Assembly: GCA_022453515.1 (NCBI GenBank)
Contig: JAJNNY010000007.1
Location: 1,054,001 to 1,118,000, forward strand
Length of the DNA stretch: 64,000 nucleotides
Origin: Astrocystis sublimbata
Taxonomy: Eukaryota; Ascomycota; Sordariomycetes; Xylariales; Xylariaceae
Reading direction: 5' to 3'
Below are positions 24,362 through 33,583 of the stretch, one piece after another. Positions within the stretch are counted from its first letter, which is position 1. Every line of letters begins with the position of its first letter. The notes beneath the pieces were generated by a model. The model was not told where the DNA came from and did no database searches. It worked only from the letters and a program-made list of their open reading frames with translations. Position numbers and translations under genes: made by a program.

Positions 24362-26207
24362 ATGGCGACGACACAGCTGTCCAAGGACCTCTTGCAGGCC
24401 CAATTCGTCGGGAAGACACTACATGAGGTCCCCACGCCCGCCGTGATCCTCGATCTTGCCAAGGTCGAGGCTAATTGCAACCTGATGCTCGAGGCGGCGA
24501 GGAGACTCAACCTCAACTGGCGAGCTCACATAAAGACACACAAGGTCAGCTGAGTGACCATCCTTTTCCTCTATAGGCATCTAAAAACAGTCTATTTCTG
24601 ATGGATGTCCTCACTCACATACATCCATACACATATACATATAACAATAGAATGTAGTGAGAATCGGGTTGGCTGACATATAACATGGCGTATTAGACTG
24701 CCGAGTTGACGAGGCTACAAGTGGGCAACGATGATTCTACGCCCGTCAACATCGTCGTGTCGACTCTCATGGAGGCAGAGGGCGTGGTACCGCTGTTGAT
24801 GGAATTTCAGCAACGCGGACGGCAGGTCAACGTACGTCGTCTCCGACCCCTAGTCCTACCACACTGCTTCTCACGTTCATACGATCCCTGCACTCACTCG
24901 ATCACCCCCACGGCCTTTTCCGTGAGAGATTTAGAATCCTAAGAAAAAGAAGGTCAAATCACCCGCTTGAGTTCCCCACATAACTGACTAACACCGCCTC
25001 CGAAACTCAAAAGATGCTATACTCCTTCCCCCTGTACCCCTCCTCCATCACCCGCCTAGCCTCCATATCGGCGCGCCTCGGCCCGCAATCCCTGACGGTC
25101 ATGATCGACCACGTAGACCAAGCCGCGCTGCTCCCCCTCCTCGCTTCCCAGGCGGGCTTTCCGCCCCTCGTGTTCCTCAAAGTCAACATGGGCGGGAACC
25201 GCGCGGGCGTGCCCCCGGGGTCCCCCGCCTGCACGGCCCTGATCAACGCGCTTCTCCTGGCCGAAACGACAGGCAGCGCCGTGTTCTGGGGCCTGTACTC
25301 GCACGCGGGGCACTCGTACGCGTCGCGGCAGGACTGGGAGGCGATGGGGGTGCTGGGCGCCGAGTTCGCGGCCCTGCACGAGGTCGCGCAGCAGGTCCAC
25401 GGCGTGTCGCCGTCTCACCCCCTAGTGCTCTCCGTCGGCGCGACCCCCACCGTCACCTCGCTGCACCACCCGGACTTCGGAACTGGGGCCGGGGGTGCCA
25501 CGGGCATCGACCTAGACGGCTCCGGCACAAAGCAGAATGCCTCGGGCACGAACCCCAGCGGTGCAGGGACAGCCGTGCTCATGGCCGGGACTGAGAAGGG
25601 CTCCTCGTCTGGTGCGGCCACGGGCTTGATCAAAGATCTAATCTCCCGCATGCGAGTTGATGGGCTGTCTCTCGAGGTCCACGCGGGCGTCTACCCGACG
25701 CTCGACATGCAGCAGCTCGCCGCGCACGCGGCCGACTCCACGTATCTCAATGCGAACGCAGTCGCCATATCCGTGCTCGCTGAGGTCGCGTCTATGTATC
25801 CTGGGCGTGGAGCAGACGGCGCCACCGAAGGTTTGGTGAACGCCGGCTCACTTGCCCTAGGGCGGGAGCCGTGCCAGGACATGGGGGAAGTAAAGGGGCA
25901 GCATTATAGTGGGTGGGGCATTGTGATGCCGTGGGGTGGTGTCGCCAACGTGGTTCCCGGGCCCGAGTTCCCGGCCGTCCACGGGGGGTGGCAGATCTCG
26001 CGGATCAGTCAGGAACATGGTGTGTTGGCGTGGGTAGGTAACAAGGGGCAGGAGACGCCCCTGACCGTGGGACAGAGAGTGCGCATATGGCCGAACCATG
26101 CGTGTATCACGGGAGCCGGGTACGCGTGGTATCTTGTTGTCGATTCAAGGAACGTGGGGCGCGAAGACGAGGTTGTTGACGTGTGGACGCGGTGGAATGG
26201 TTGGTAG
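24362..26207 (+). CDS. D-serine dehydratase-like PLP enzyme
   Basis: Eukaryotic-type D-serine ammonia-lyase (Dsd1 family, alanine-racemase-like fold type III): converts D-serine to pyruvate and ammonia with PLP and zinc (family knowledge). Three exons, 24362-24544, 24697-24831 and 25014-26207, give 503 residues. The frame opens before 24362 only with a GTG, so ATG 24362 is chosen. The PLP lysine is probably Lys58 in HIKTHK, which sits at the end of exon 1. VVSTLMEAEG and VLYSFP-like blocks, VMIDHVDQAALL, LKVNMGGNRAGVPPGS, and HAGVYPTLDMQQLA follow. The zinc pair His468/Cys470 lies in PNHACITGAGY. A Gly/Ala/Ser/Thr-rich stretch of about 50 residues interrupts the central region. The first donor is GTCAGC, weaker than usual. 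D-threonine aldolase-like activity cannot be excluded. Confidence 0.9.
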
Positions 26208-26715
26208 TCATGGTTGCTTTCCTCAGTCTTGCTGAACGCCAGGGAGGTTTGTGAGCCCTTCATTTGGCTTGGGATGAATTAGGCAGTGAGCCCATAGGTA
26301 TCTTTCACTGGGGGTAGATTAGGCCTGCTTCCTACTCCCCGACTTGGGATGCTTAAGGGGGATTGGATCTTCGCGATTCGAGGTAGTGAATCAGCAAGTC
26401 TCGTTGGTTCGCGTGACGCAGTGGTTATTGACTATTGCAGTGACCTATCAACTGTTTTGCGGAGTATCGAAGCCAACTTTCTCTACCAATGTTCGCAAGC
26501 GCGGGTGTCCTTTTCTAAACCTATCAATTCTGCAGACCTGTAAACGCAGAAAACTTAGGATAGCCCTCGAAGAGACACACATTCCATTTTCCAGAGCAAC
26601 AACTCCATACGCCGGGATACCCGCCCGAAAATAACGTAGACTAACCCGGTTCGAACTTCCCATTCAAAATGTCGTTGGTCTATTCTGGGCGAATCCAGAA
26701 TTTACGCGCAATTCC
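26208..26715. other. Spacer between convergent genes
   Basis: About 500 bases between the 3' ends of the D-serine dehydratase-like gene and ARP4, presumably both 3' untranslated regions. I checked GGTTCGAA near 26649 as a possible tRNA B box and found no matching A box or cloverleaf. Confidence 0.5.
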
Positions 26716-28268
26716 CTACTTGCAACGCTTCTCGACTATGCCGGCGCCATTCTCCTCATACTCTTTGCGTGAAATCCACATTTGGTGGAAGGTTCCGAGA
26801 CTGGCGAGGATACTACCGCCTATCCATGAGCCGAAGCGGCGCTCCGTTGTCAAACCAGCGGCATGCAGCTTGATCTTCATACCTGGGTGCATGGCCATCA
26901 GCTCGTTGTTCAAGCGGTCGTTGAAGCCGTTCAGTAAACTCGTGCCACCGGTAACGACGACGTTACCGAGTAGATTAGGCCTCAAGTCAACGTCAACGGC
27001 ATTAAGGCAAGCCTTGATCATCTCGGGAATCGTCTGCGCTTTGGTGCCATCGGGGCCGGGGAGGGCGGCGTTCTCATCCCACATGCCCTCGGAGACGCGG
27101 TAGCGCTGTTCGCGCCACATCTGATTCCAACCGTCGGGCATCTCGAAGACGCGGCCCGGCTGCGACTTGACGAGCTCCTCGTTGCCGGGGTTCAGGTATC
27201 GGCCGGGGCCTCTCCACACTTCGACAACGGACTCCTTGAACTCGGTCAGAAGACGTTCCTCCTCGTAGGCGCGGTACGATGGGGTGAGCTCAAAGGCGAA
27301 TTTCCGGAGCTTGGCTTGGGCGGGTGCGCCAGCATCCACGGGCGTCTTGCTCTCGATCATACAATAGGGCATGACATTGACCTTGGGGTCATTGTTGTCC
27401 CACATGGTGCGTACTTGATGAGATAGCCATAGACCGCCGACCTGCGATTTCTGGATGGACCGCTTAAGTATCATCCCGTCGTGTATGGCAGTAACGCTCG
27501 TGTTGGCGCCGCCCACATCGATGACAAGGGCGGAGGCCTTGCCGGCGGCGAAAGCAGCACAGACGGGGGTCTTGGTCATCCAGAACGCGGGGCAGCCCCA
27601 ATTCTCCATGGCGATCTCGATGGCCTTCTCGCGGGCCTTGCCCGTGTTCCAGGGGGCCTCGGTCATCATGACGGGATTCTCGGCCAGGGGCTTCTCCTGG
27701 TTCTCGACGTCGTCCATGGCCACGTCCCCCTCGCCGTCGGCAGCTGGAGCAGCGGAGTCGGGGGCGGCGGGGGGCTCCTTGGAGGAATTCCTGATGGACT
27801 GCTGGGGCTCGCGGTCGGGTTGCAGACGTGAGATCAGCATGTGTTCCCAGAGCTTGGTGGCGGCATCCCAGTCCTCGACAACACTATCGGTACTCGACAT
27901 GTAGTTCTTGACATCGTAGTCGGCACGAGGGATGAGGCATTCGTCGCCGAAGATGTCTCTGTAGGTGGTCGTGGTCGAGTCTGCGTTGGTGGACCTCAGG
28001 CTGCCGTAGAAGGAGGGCAGGACGGACTTGGGGACATCCTCGCCGGCGAAACCAGCGCGGGTGTGGCAGTAGCCGGCATCGAGGACGAGCGCGGACACCT
28101 CATCTGGGCAGTTTGTTAGCAATGCAGATGAGAGTCGGGGGTTGCTGGCACAAGACGGTGCCATATGGACCCATGATATGAGGATGTGTATCATGCAGCG
28201 CAGTACGTACCTCCACCATACACGTCCAAGGGCGCCTGAGTGTTGAGAAGGGGTTGCTGGCCCGCCAT
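26716..28268 (-). CDS. ARP4: Actin-related protein 4
   Basis: Arp4 is the nuclear actin-related subunit shared by NuA4, SWR1 and INO80 chromatin complexes (family knowledge). Two exons, 28211-28268 and 26716-28103, joined over a 107-base intron (GTACGT...CAG, phase 1), give 481 residues. The start at 28268 opens MAGQQPLLNTQAPLDVYGGDE, the typical Arp4 N-terminus. The actin fold is clear: VLDAGYCHTRAGFAGED, SALVIDVGGANTSVTAIHDG, VVVTGGTSLLNGFNDRL and RRFGSWIGGSILASLGTFHQMW. An acidic Ala/Pro/Asp-rich insertion at about residues 116-160 is the usual Arp4-type insert relative to actin. The C-terminus KEYEENGAGIVEKRC is actin-like. Assignment is firm. Confidence 0.95.
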
Positions 28269-29113
28269 CGCCCTCACAGTCGCAAAGGAAGGAGAGAAAG
28301 AGAGGAGGCGAGGATTGCGGTCGGGCGGCTGTGGCGTTGGTGGTCAATGGGAGAAGAGAAGGCGTGGGAGAGAGAGGGTGGGACGGTGGGATTTGTTTGT
28401 CGCAAAGCTTCAATTCGCGTTCCTGACTTTGGAGCTTCACTGCAGCTGGGCAGTCGCGCTCGTGCATACCCGGGGGAGGTAGGCTCGGTAGGTACCCCTA
28501 GGCTGCAATCTGTGGCTGGAGATACCTGCACTGTACCGACCCTGTCACCCTGTCCCGCCGGTGCAGCATTAGGTATGCGACCGGGTCCACACCCGTCTAC
28601 ACCTCAGCTTTGCTAGCAAAGAATATATATAGAACTATATCAATTATACGATTCAAACGTTAAAAGCTAAATTAGGGTACTCTATAGTATGTATATCTAT
28701 TATATTGTCTTTCGATAATATACTAACAATTATACATTGCATTATTAAATGGTAACAAAGGTAGGTTTTAGGGTACGGGTGGGAACCCAGACACTTAGTC
28801 CTGCACCGCATGCCTGTAGCTTTTGCTGTGGGGTTATAGGTAGGACCTACCTAATGGAACCTCCTGGTGTAACGTTTGCAGGCCTGTACCCCACTGGAGC
28901 TGTAGCACATGCTACTAAGGTACCTAGAGCTGAGCTTCATCCATCTCAACTTACAGCCCAACACATTCAGGTGTACTGTAAGTATTTTGAAAGTCGGTTC
29001 AACTTACTTCATTCTCACGATGCCAAACTAAAGAAAGACCTTGGCCCAACCCAAGCAGGGGGGGTTCCCATCGGGCGGTGACACTATTCCAACCAGCAAA
29101 ACTCCAGCCGACA
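28269..29113. other. Shared upstream region of ARP4 and PIG-P
   Basis: The spacer between two divergent starts. It contains an AT-rich island at about 28615-28752 (see separate entry) and a TAGGTA motif near 28840 and 28918. No gene is supported inside it. Confidence 0.55.
28615..28752. repeat. AT-rich, TpA-rich island
   Basis: About 140 bases of sharply lower G+C (roughly one quarter by eye) than the flanking sequence, rich in TATA, ATAT and TTA steps. This is the look of a small relic of a repeat mutated by RIP, or simply a low-complexity spacer. No open frame. Confidence 0.45.
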
Positions 29114-29842
29114 ATGTCGTTCCACCCCGAAGACGACGAATTCGACGACGACTTCTCCGACGACCACTCCGACCCCTCGTCCGCCAGCGACGACGACGAC
29201 GGCGACGATGAGCCCTTCCCGCCACCGCCGCTGAGTCAGAACTACTTCGCGCCCCCCTTCTACGGCCGGCCGCCCACGCCGCTGCCGCCTTCACCGTCGC
29301 TGACCTCGCTGCTGCGGCCCTCGCGGCCCACGACGCCCGACCCGTCCGACGATGACATGCAGCCGGTGCCGCGGGCCTCGCCCAAGGTGCCCACCTACGA
29401 ATACTACGGCTTCGTCGTCTACCTATTCTCCTCCCTCACCTTCCTGATCTACCTGCTGTGGGCCTACCTGCCCTCGCCCTTCCTGCACGCCCTGGGCATC
29501 TACTACTACCCCAACCGCTGGTGGGCCCTGGCCATCCCCTCCTTCATCACCATGTTGATCGTCTACATCTACGTCGCCCTGGCCCTGTACAACACCGAGA
29601 TCCTGACCCTGCCGCCGACGTCCATCGAGACCATCGTCGACGAGGCCGCCAAGATGGCCACCATCGATAGCAAGGGGCGCATCAAGATCCGCGCCGACGG
29701 TGAGAGGAAGCCCATCACCGAGGAGGCGGCGCGCTTGCTCGACTGGAAATCCATCTGGAACAAGGGCACCGATGGCGTTATGGACGTGCCGCTTGCTGGT
29801 GTCTGCGAGGTTCTATATGGGGATCTACGTGATCGATGGTGA
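29114..29842 (+). CDS. PIG-P subunit of GPI-GlcNAc transferase
   Basis: PIG-P (Gpi19 in yeast) is a small subunit of the ER complex that adds N-acetylglucosamine to phosphatidylinositol, the first step of GPI-anchor synthesis (family knowledge). A single exon of 242 residues; ATG 29114 (ACAATGTCG context) is the first in-frame ATG. The N-terminal 90 residues are Asp/Pro-rich and disordered. The PIG-P domain begins at EYYGFVVYLFSSLTFLIYLLWAYLP (TM1 about 97-119). After a short lumenal loop with YYYPNRWWALAIP, TM2 follows at about 136-158. Cytosolic sequence ends in the charged LLDWKSIWNKGTDG block typical of fungal members. AT-rich islands lie on both sides. Confidence 0.93.
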   Translation: MSFHPEDDEFDDDFSDDHSDPSSASDDDDGDDEPFPPPPLSQNYFAPPFYGRPPTPLPPSPSLTSLLRPSRPTTPDPSDDDMQPVPRASPKVPTYEYYGFVVYLFSSLTFLIYLLWAYLPSPFLHALGIYYYPNRWWALAIPSFITMLIVYIYVALALYNTEILTLPPTSIETIVDEAAKMATIDSKGRIKIRADGERKPITEEAARLLDWKSIWNKGTDGVMDVPLAGVCEVLYGDLRDRW

Positions 29843-29919
29843 CGATGACCAGCAGTATAACGGCGCGCCTAACCTTCAACGCCTTTGCCATGTCTTGAGC
29901 AAGACTGGAATTGCACTTT

Positions 29920-30020
29920 TGTTGGATATTAAGCAGTTTGCAGTTGCATATATAGGCAAAGTAAAATATCGTAGCTCAATTAGAAGTAAAAGAACAATTA
30001 AATTTAATAAACACTTATAA
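29920..30020. repeat. AT-rich stretch
   Basis: About 100 bases rich in A and T (ATATATAGG, AATTAAATTTAATAAAC) immediately 3' of PIG-P. It may be PIG-P 3' untranslated sequence or a decayed repeat, and it mirrors the island upstream of the gene. Confidence 0.35.
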
Positions 30021-30490
30021 ACCTGGAAAATGTGGGGTTTCTTCCTTTAAAATTGAGCTTCATTTCATCTAATACGCTTCATGTACCACTCAGTAAGTGC
30101 AAAGCTATTGTCTGCTTTGAAAATGTTGCAAAACATGGCGATGCAGTTGGCTTCGTTGGTGCATGTCGAGTTGCTTTCATCGTGAGTCCGTCCCACTTCA
30201 TCCCGCAGCATCATTGGATGATTACCTACCTACCTACATGCCTAGTACTTCACAAAACATCGTCCTTTTCGCCGACAATTGGTGGCACAATCCCGATTGA
30301 GGCCAACCAGCTTAATGGACTGTCATTCTGGGCAGAGCCATACAGATTCACATTCCGTCATCGAGCTGGTCTCGAATTCGTACTCAATTTTCATAGCCAG
30401 TTGCTGTTATTTCACCCGCAGGCCGCAGCCGCAGCCGCTCGCTTACTCACTTACTCGCTCATTCATCCATTGCTTCCCTCAAACCCCTAG

Positions 30491-30498
30491 TATATAAA
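30491..30498 (+). promoter_or_regulatory. TATA-like box upstream of the AlkB-like gene
   Basis: TATATAAA lies only 19 bases before the ATG at 30518. If used as a normal TATA box, the leader would be almost absent, so it may instead be part of the leader. Confidence 0.25.
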
Positions 30499-30517
30499 CC
30501 GCAAACGAGCCAAAATC

Positions 30518-31492
30518 ATGGAAGAACTCCCCATCCGCCCGCACGGCCTGCGCTTGCAGACGGATTTCATCACTCCCGAGCACGAGGCCAGGCTCATACA
30601 CGTCTTCGAGCACGAACTCTCGTGGCCCGCAGCCAAAGGGGCCCGCACCCGGCTCTCGCTGCACTACGGCTACACCTTCGACTACAAGACCTTCGGGATC
30701 GACCCGGATGTGCCGTATAAGCCGTTCCCAGACTGGTTGCGGCCTCTGATCCCTGTGCTTCCTAGACAGCTTCGTGCTGAGAACACGGGTGGGAGAGAGG
30801 AATTGGTAGTGCTGGGGGGCGAGGGAGAAGAGAGCACAGGGCAAGGCGAGGGCAGAGAGAAAGTGCAAGAAGGCAGGCTGCCGGACCAGGTCTGTCTCCA
30901 GCACTACCCGCCCGGCGCTGGCATCCCGCCGCACGCCGACACGCACTCGGCCTACGACGAGCTGTACGCCCTGTCGCTGGGGTCGGCCGTGGCGATGCGC
31001 TTTCGGCGGCGTGGCGCCAGCACTGCTCCTACCACCACTACCAACGACAAGAAGGGAACAGACGAACCCGAACCTGAACCTAAACCTGACGCAGGAGCGG
31101 AAGGCGTCGAAGAAACCGAACAAGTGGAACTAGACCTCCCGCCCCGCAGCATGATGGAGATGTCGGGCGCCTCGCGCCTGCACTGGGAGCACGGGATCAT
31201 GAAGCGCAAGAAGGACGTCCTGCCCGACGGCACGGTGCGTCCGCGCGGCGATCGCTGGAGCATCACGTACCGGTGGCTGCGCCCCGGGGGCGTTTGCGAG
31301 TGTGGCGATGTCAGGCTGTGTGATACGGCGCAGAGACGGGCCGGCGTGGAGAGGGAGTATCGGTGGAAAACGCAGGAGCAGCAGACGGATCCGGAGTTGA
31401 AGGCCGAAGAGGCCTTGGTGGGGAGAGGGGGGGGCTTAGATCATATTCATCATGAGGATGAGAAAAGTAATAAAGACACGTCTCCATCTTGA
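30518..31492 (+). CDS. AlkB-type Fe(II)/2-oxoglutarate dioxygenase
   Basis: A single-exon protein of 324 residues of the AlkB family, which oxidatively demethylates or hydroxylates nucleic acid bases (family knowledge; the substrate here is unknown). The iron ligands are His139 and Asp141 in PPHADTHS and a distal His near 225 in LHWEHGI. The 2-oxoglutarate arginine is in RWSITYRWL (about 246-252). CLQHYPPGAGIPPH and the LSLGSAVAMRFR strand are also typical. Two low-complexity insertions interrupt the fold: a Gly/Glu-rich one at about 90-120 and a Thr/Glu/Pro/Lys-rich one at about 167-201. The N-terminal half resembles ALKBH8-type AlkB domains (GYTFDYKTFG); no RNA-binding or methyltransferase domain is attached. 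ATG 30518 is preceded by AAATC. Confidence 0.88.
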   Translation: MEELPIRPHGLRLQTDFITPEHEARLIHVFEHELSWPAAKGARTRLSLHYGYTFDYKTFGIDPDVPYKPFPDWLRPLIPVLPRQLRAENTGGREELVVLGGEGEESTGQGEGREKVQEGRLPDQVCLQHYPPGAGIPPHADTHSAYDELYALSLGSAVAMRFRRRGASTAPTTTTNDKKGTDEPEPEPKPDAGAEGVEETEQVELDLPPRSMMEMSGASRLHWEHGIMKRKKDVLPDGTVRPRGDRWSITYRWLRPGGVCECGDVRLCDTAQRRAGVEREYRWKTQEQQTDPELKAEEALVGRGGGLDHIHHEDEKSNKDTSPS

Positions 31493-31766
31493 CTTTATTG
31501 CTTTCGTGCGACGTCTATGCTGTGGCCTCAACGCTGCTGTTTAAAACGGCAGACAGACACAATATTATGTCCTACTCGCACTCACAAATCCTCGCTGATA
31601 TTAAGATTTTGTCTTTTTTGGTCTACCAACACCCCCTGACGCAGCAAACTGGGTCTTTTAAGTTATCACAGCTCATCACGACATCGTGCCATTCCCCAGA
31701 CACTCAATCAAGAGCTATGGCCCATTTCCTCTCCTTTCCTCTCCTCTCTGTCCTTGACATCTCTCA

Positions 31767-33169
31767 TCACATCTCCCCGCACTGCGCAATCACCACATCC
31801 AGGTCCGGGACATCACGTCCGCGACGACCGGTTTTAGTCCGCTCCATCTTCTCAACCACGTCGATTCCATCGACAACCTTGCCGAAGACGACGTGCTTTC
31901 CATCTAAGTGGGGAGTAGACACTGTTGTGATGAAAAACTGGCTGCCGTTGGTGTCCGGTCCCGAGTTCTGGGTTTCTGTCAGCAAGGAACACTTTGTTTT
32001 ATTCTTACTCTGCATAACAAGAAAGCTAAGCTGCATAGAGCAGCAGGTCGATGAGGGATGTGGAGGCAGAAAGAGAAATGGAAGCAGCACGGAGAGGAGA
32101 TACAAGAGAAACATGGAAACGCGTTTACCGCCATGGAAAGCAATCCACCCTGTGTATGCTTCGTAGTAAAGTTCTCGTCTTTGAAAGATTTCGTTCCGTA
32201 GATGCACTGTTACACGTGGTTAAAACCGGCCGTCCTTAGCATACCTAGGCCTCCTAGGCAGAGACGGATAACCTACAGTGCTCCCCGTCCCATCACCGTT
32301 CAGGAAATCACCGCCCTGGCACATAAACTGGCCGATCTAACAACACATATAGTCAGCAGCACGATCAATCTCAAGACTCTAATGATCGGTCTGATGTCTC
32401 GAATAGAAACTGGGGAACGGAAAGGAAAATAGATGTAGGATCTGAAAGCGGACTCACGATCCGATGGAATTTGCTCCCCTTGTACCCCTGCGGCTGCCCA
32501 CGGTTGTTCTTGGACTCGCCTGTGCAGAACTGCCGGAAGTTTTCCGCCGTCCGGGGCACGGTATCCTTGAAAAGCTCAAAGGTAATGCGGCCTAGAGACT
32601 CGCCTGTCATTGGACATCAGTCAGTCTCGGTTTTCAGTTTGTGGGTTCTCTGCAATGGCTCGTTCAAGATCAGACAGACTATGGGTATTTCACTTCATCT
32701 CGTAGAGGAATGAGTGAGAATACTGATTAATAGTGGCTGAGGGGATGTATCACACGCAGACCACGTGAGGGTTACATGTGGTGGCGGCGGGGAAGAAAAG
32801 AAAGGGTAGTCATCGTGATGCAGATGGCGATTCGCCTGTCAATGGGCTGTGCTTTTTTTTTTCTCCTAGAAAAGGAAACTTCAAGAAGCTCGGTGCATTT
32901 TCTTTCTGGCTATTTCTCTTTATTGTATCGACGAGATGCACGTTCCAGGATTGTAGTAAAGTTTCATCCAGATGAGAACGTTATGTCTTACCTCCGAGCG
33001 TGATGTCGAAAAACACCCTGTCAATGATTAGCAACGATGCTTTCTTGGAGCTCTTGGTAAAACAAATGCATTATGCATAATGAGAAAAAAAACACGCGCG
33101 GCTCGAGCATTTGGACGAGGAATGGACTCACAATGGGTTTCCCGAAGCAGGAAGTTGTGTAGGCGGCAT
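31767..33169 (-). CDS. Cyclophilin H-type peptidyl-prolyl isomerase
   Basis: Cyclophilin of the CypH/Cyp3 type, a proline cis-trans isomerase that in other eukaryotes binds the U4/U6 snRNP in the spliceosome (family knowledge). Six exons: 33132-33169, 32992-33017, 32458-32603, 32277-32336, 32129-32206 and 31767-31967, joining in frame to 182 residues. The reading continues smoothly as [23 protein letters not shown], then [20 protein letters not shown] and [13 protein letters not shown]. Active-site marks are [22 protein letters not shown] and [10 protein letters not shown]; His takes the place of the cyclosporin-binding Trp, as in CypH. The protein ends in VIAQCGEM. Two exons are very short (38 and 26 bases), and one intron is 388 bases, long for this window. 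Confidence 0.94.
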
Positions 33170-33583
33170 TGTCAATGACGAGAGCTCAGTTCATGTATTG
33201 AAGCTCATTCGGCGATGATGTATCGCGGAAGCTCAACTGACTGCCGTAGGTGGTATTATTCAGTCTGGCCAATGGGTGTTCATAATTGGATGGACGTGGG
33301 GAGCGAGAACAGCTGGGAATATACTGTGACGGCCTGTGAACAGCTGGCAGCTGTCGCGAATGAGCCAACAAGTCAATCTCCAATATCAAGTTTGCTCCGT
33401 GCTAAGTCGCACAACCATATAGAAGTTGGGTGTTGAACAGTATCTCTAATCTTGAGACAGACTTATGGTATATAGTACATCCGCTCCCAATAGGGACTTA
33501 AATACCCAGACAATAATGATAATAATAATAATAATGTCTTTATATATGTACAGATCTGCCATCGCTCCTCATTTACCTCGGTC
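33170..33583. other. Spacer between cyclophilin H and VPS8
   Basis: Spacer between the cyclophilin start and the 3' end of VPS8, both on the minus strand. It contains an AAT microsatellite at 33512-33535, probably in the VPS8 3' untranslated region. No gene. Confidence 0.55.
33512..33535. repeat. AAT trinucleotide microsatellite
   Basis: AATAATGATAATAATAATAATAAT just downstream (in gene sense) of the VPS8 stop. Confidence 0.8.

Larger units (their letters stand above)
29843..30517. other. Spacer between PIG-P and the AlkB-like gene
   Basis: Contains the PIG-P 3' flank, a second AT-rich stretch at about 29920-30020, TACCTACC repeats near 30222-30238 and the AlkB promoter. No gene supported. 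Confidence 0.55.

Noticed and set aside
26640..26665. GGTTCGAA as a tRNA B box
   Set aside because: No A box at the right distance and no cloverleaf could be folded by eye.
27455..28119. Plus-strand frames opposite ARP4
   Set aside because: Shadows of the conserved ARP4 coding sequence.
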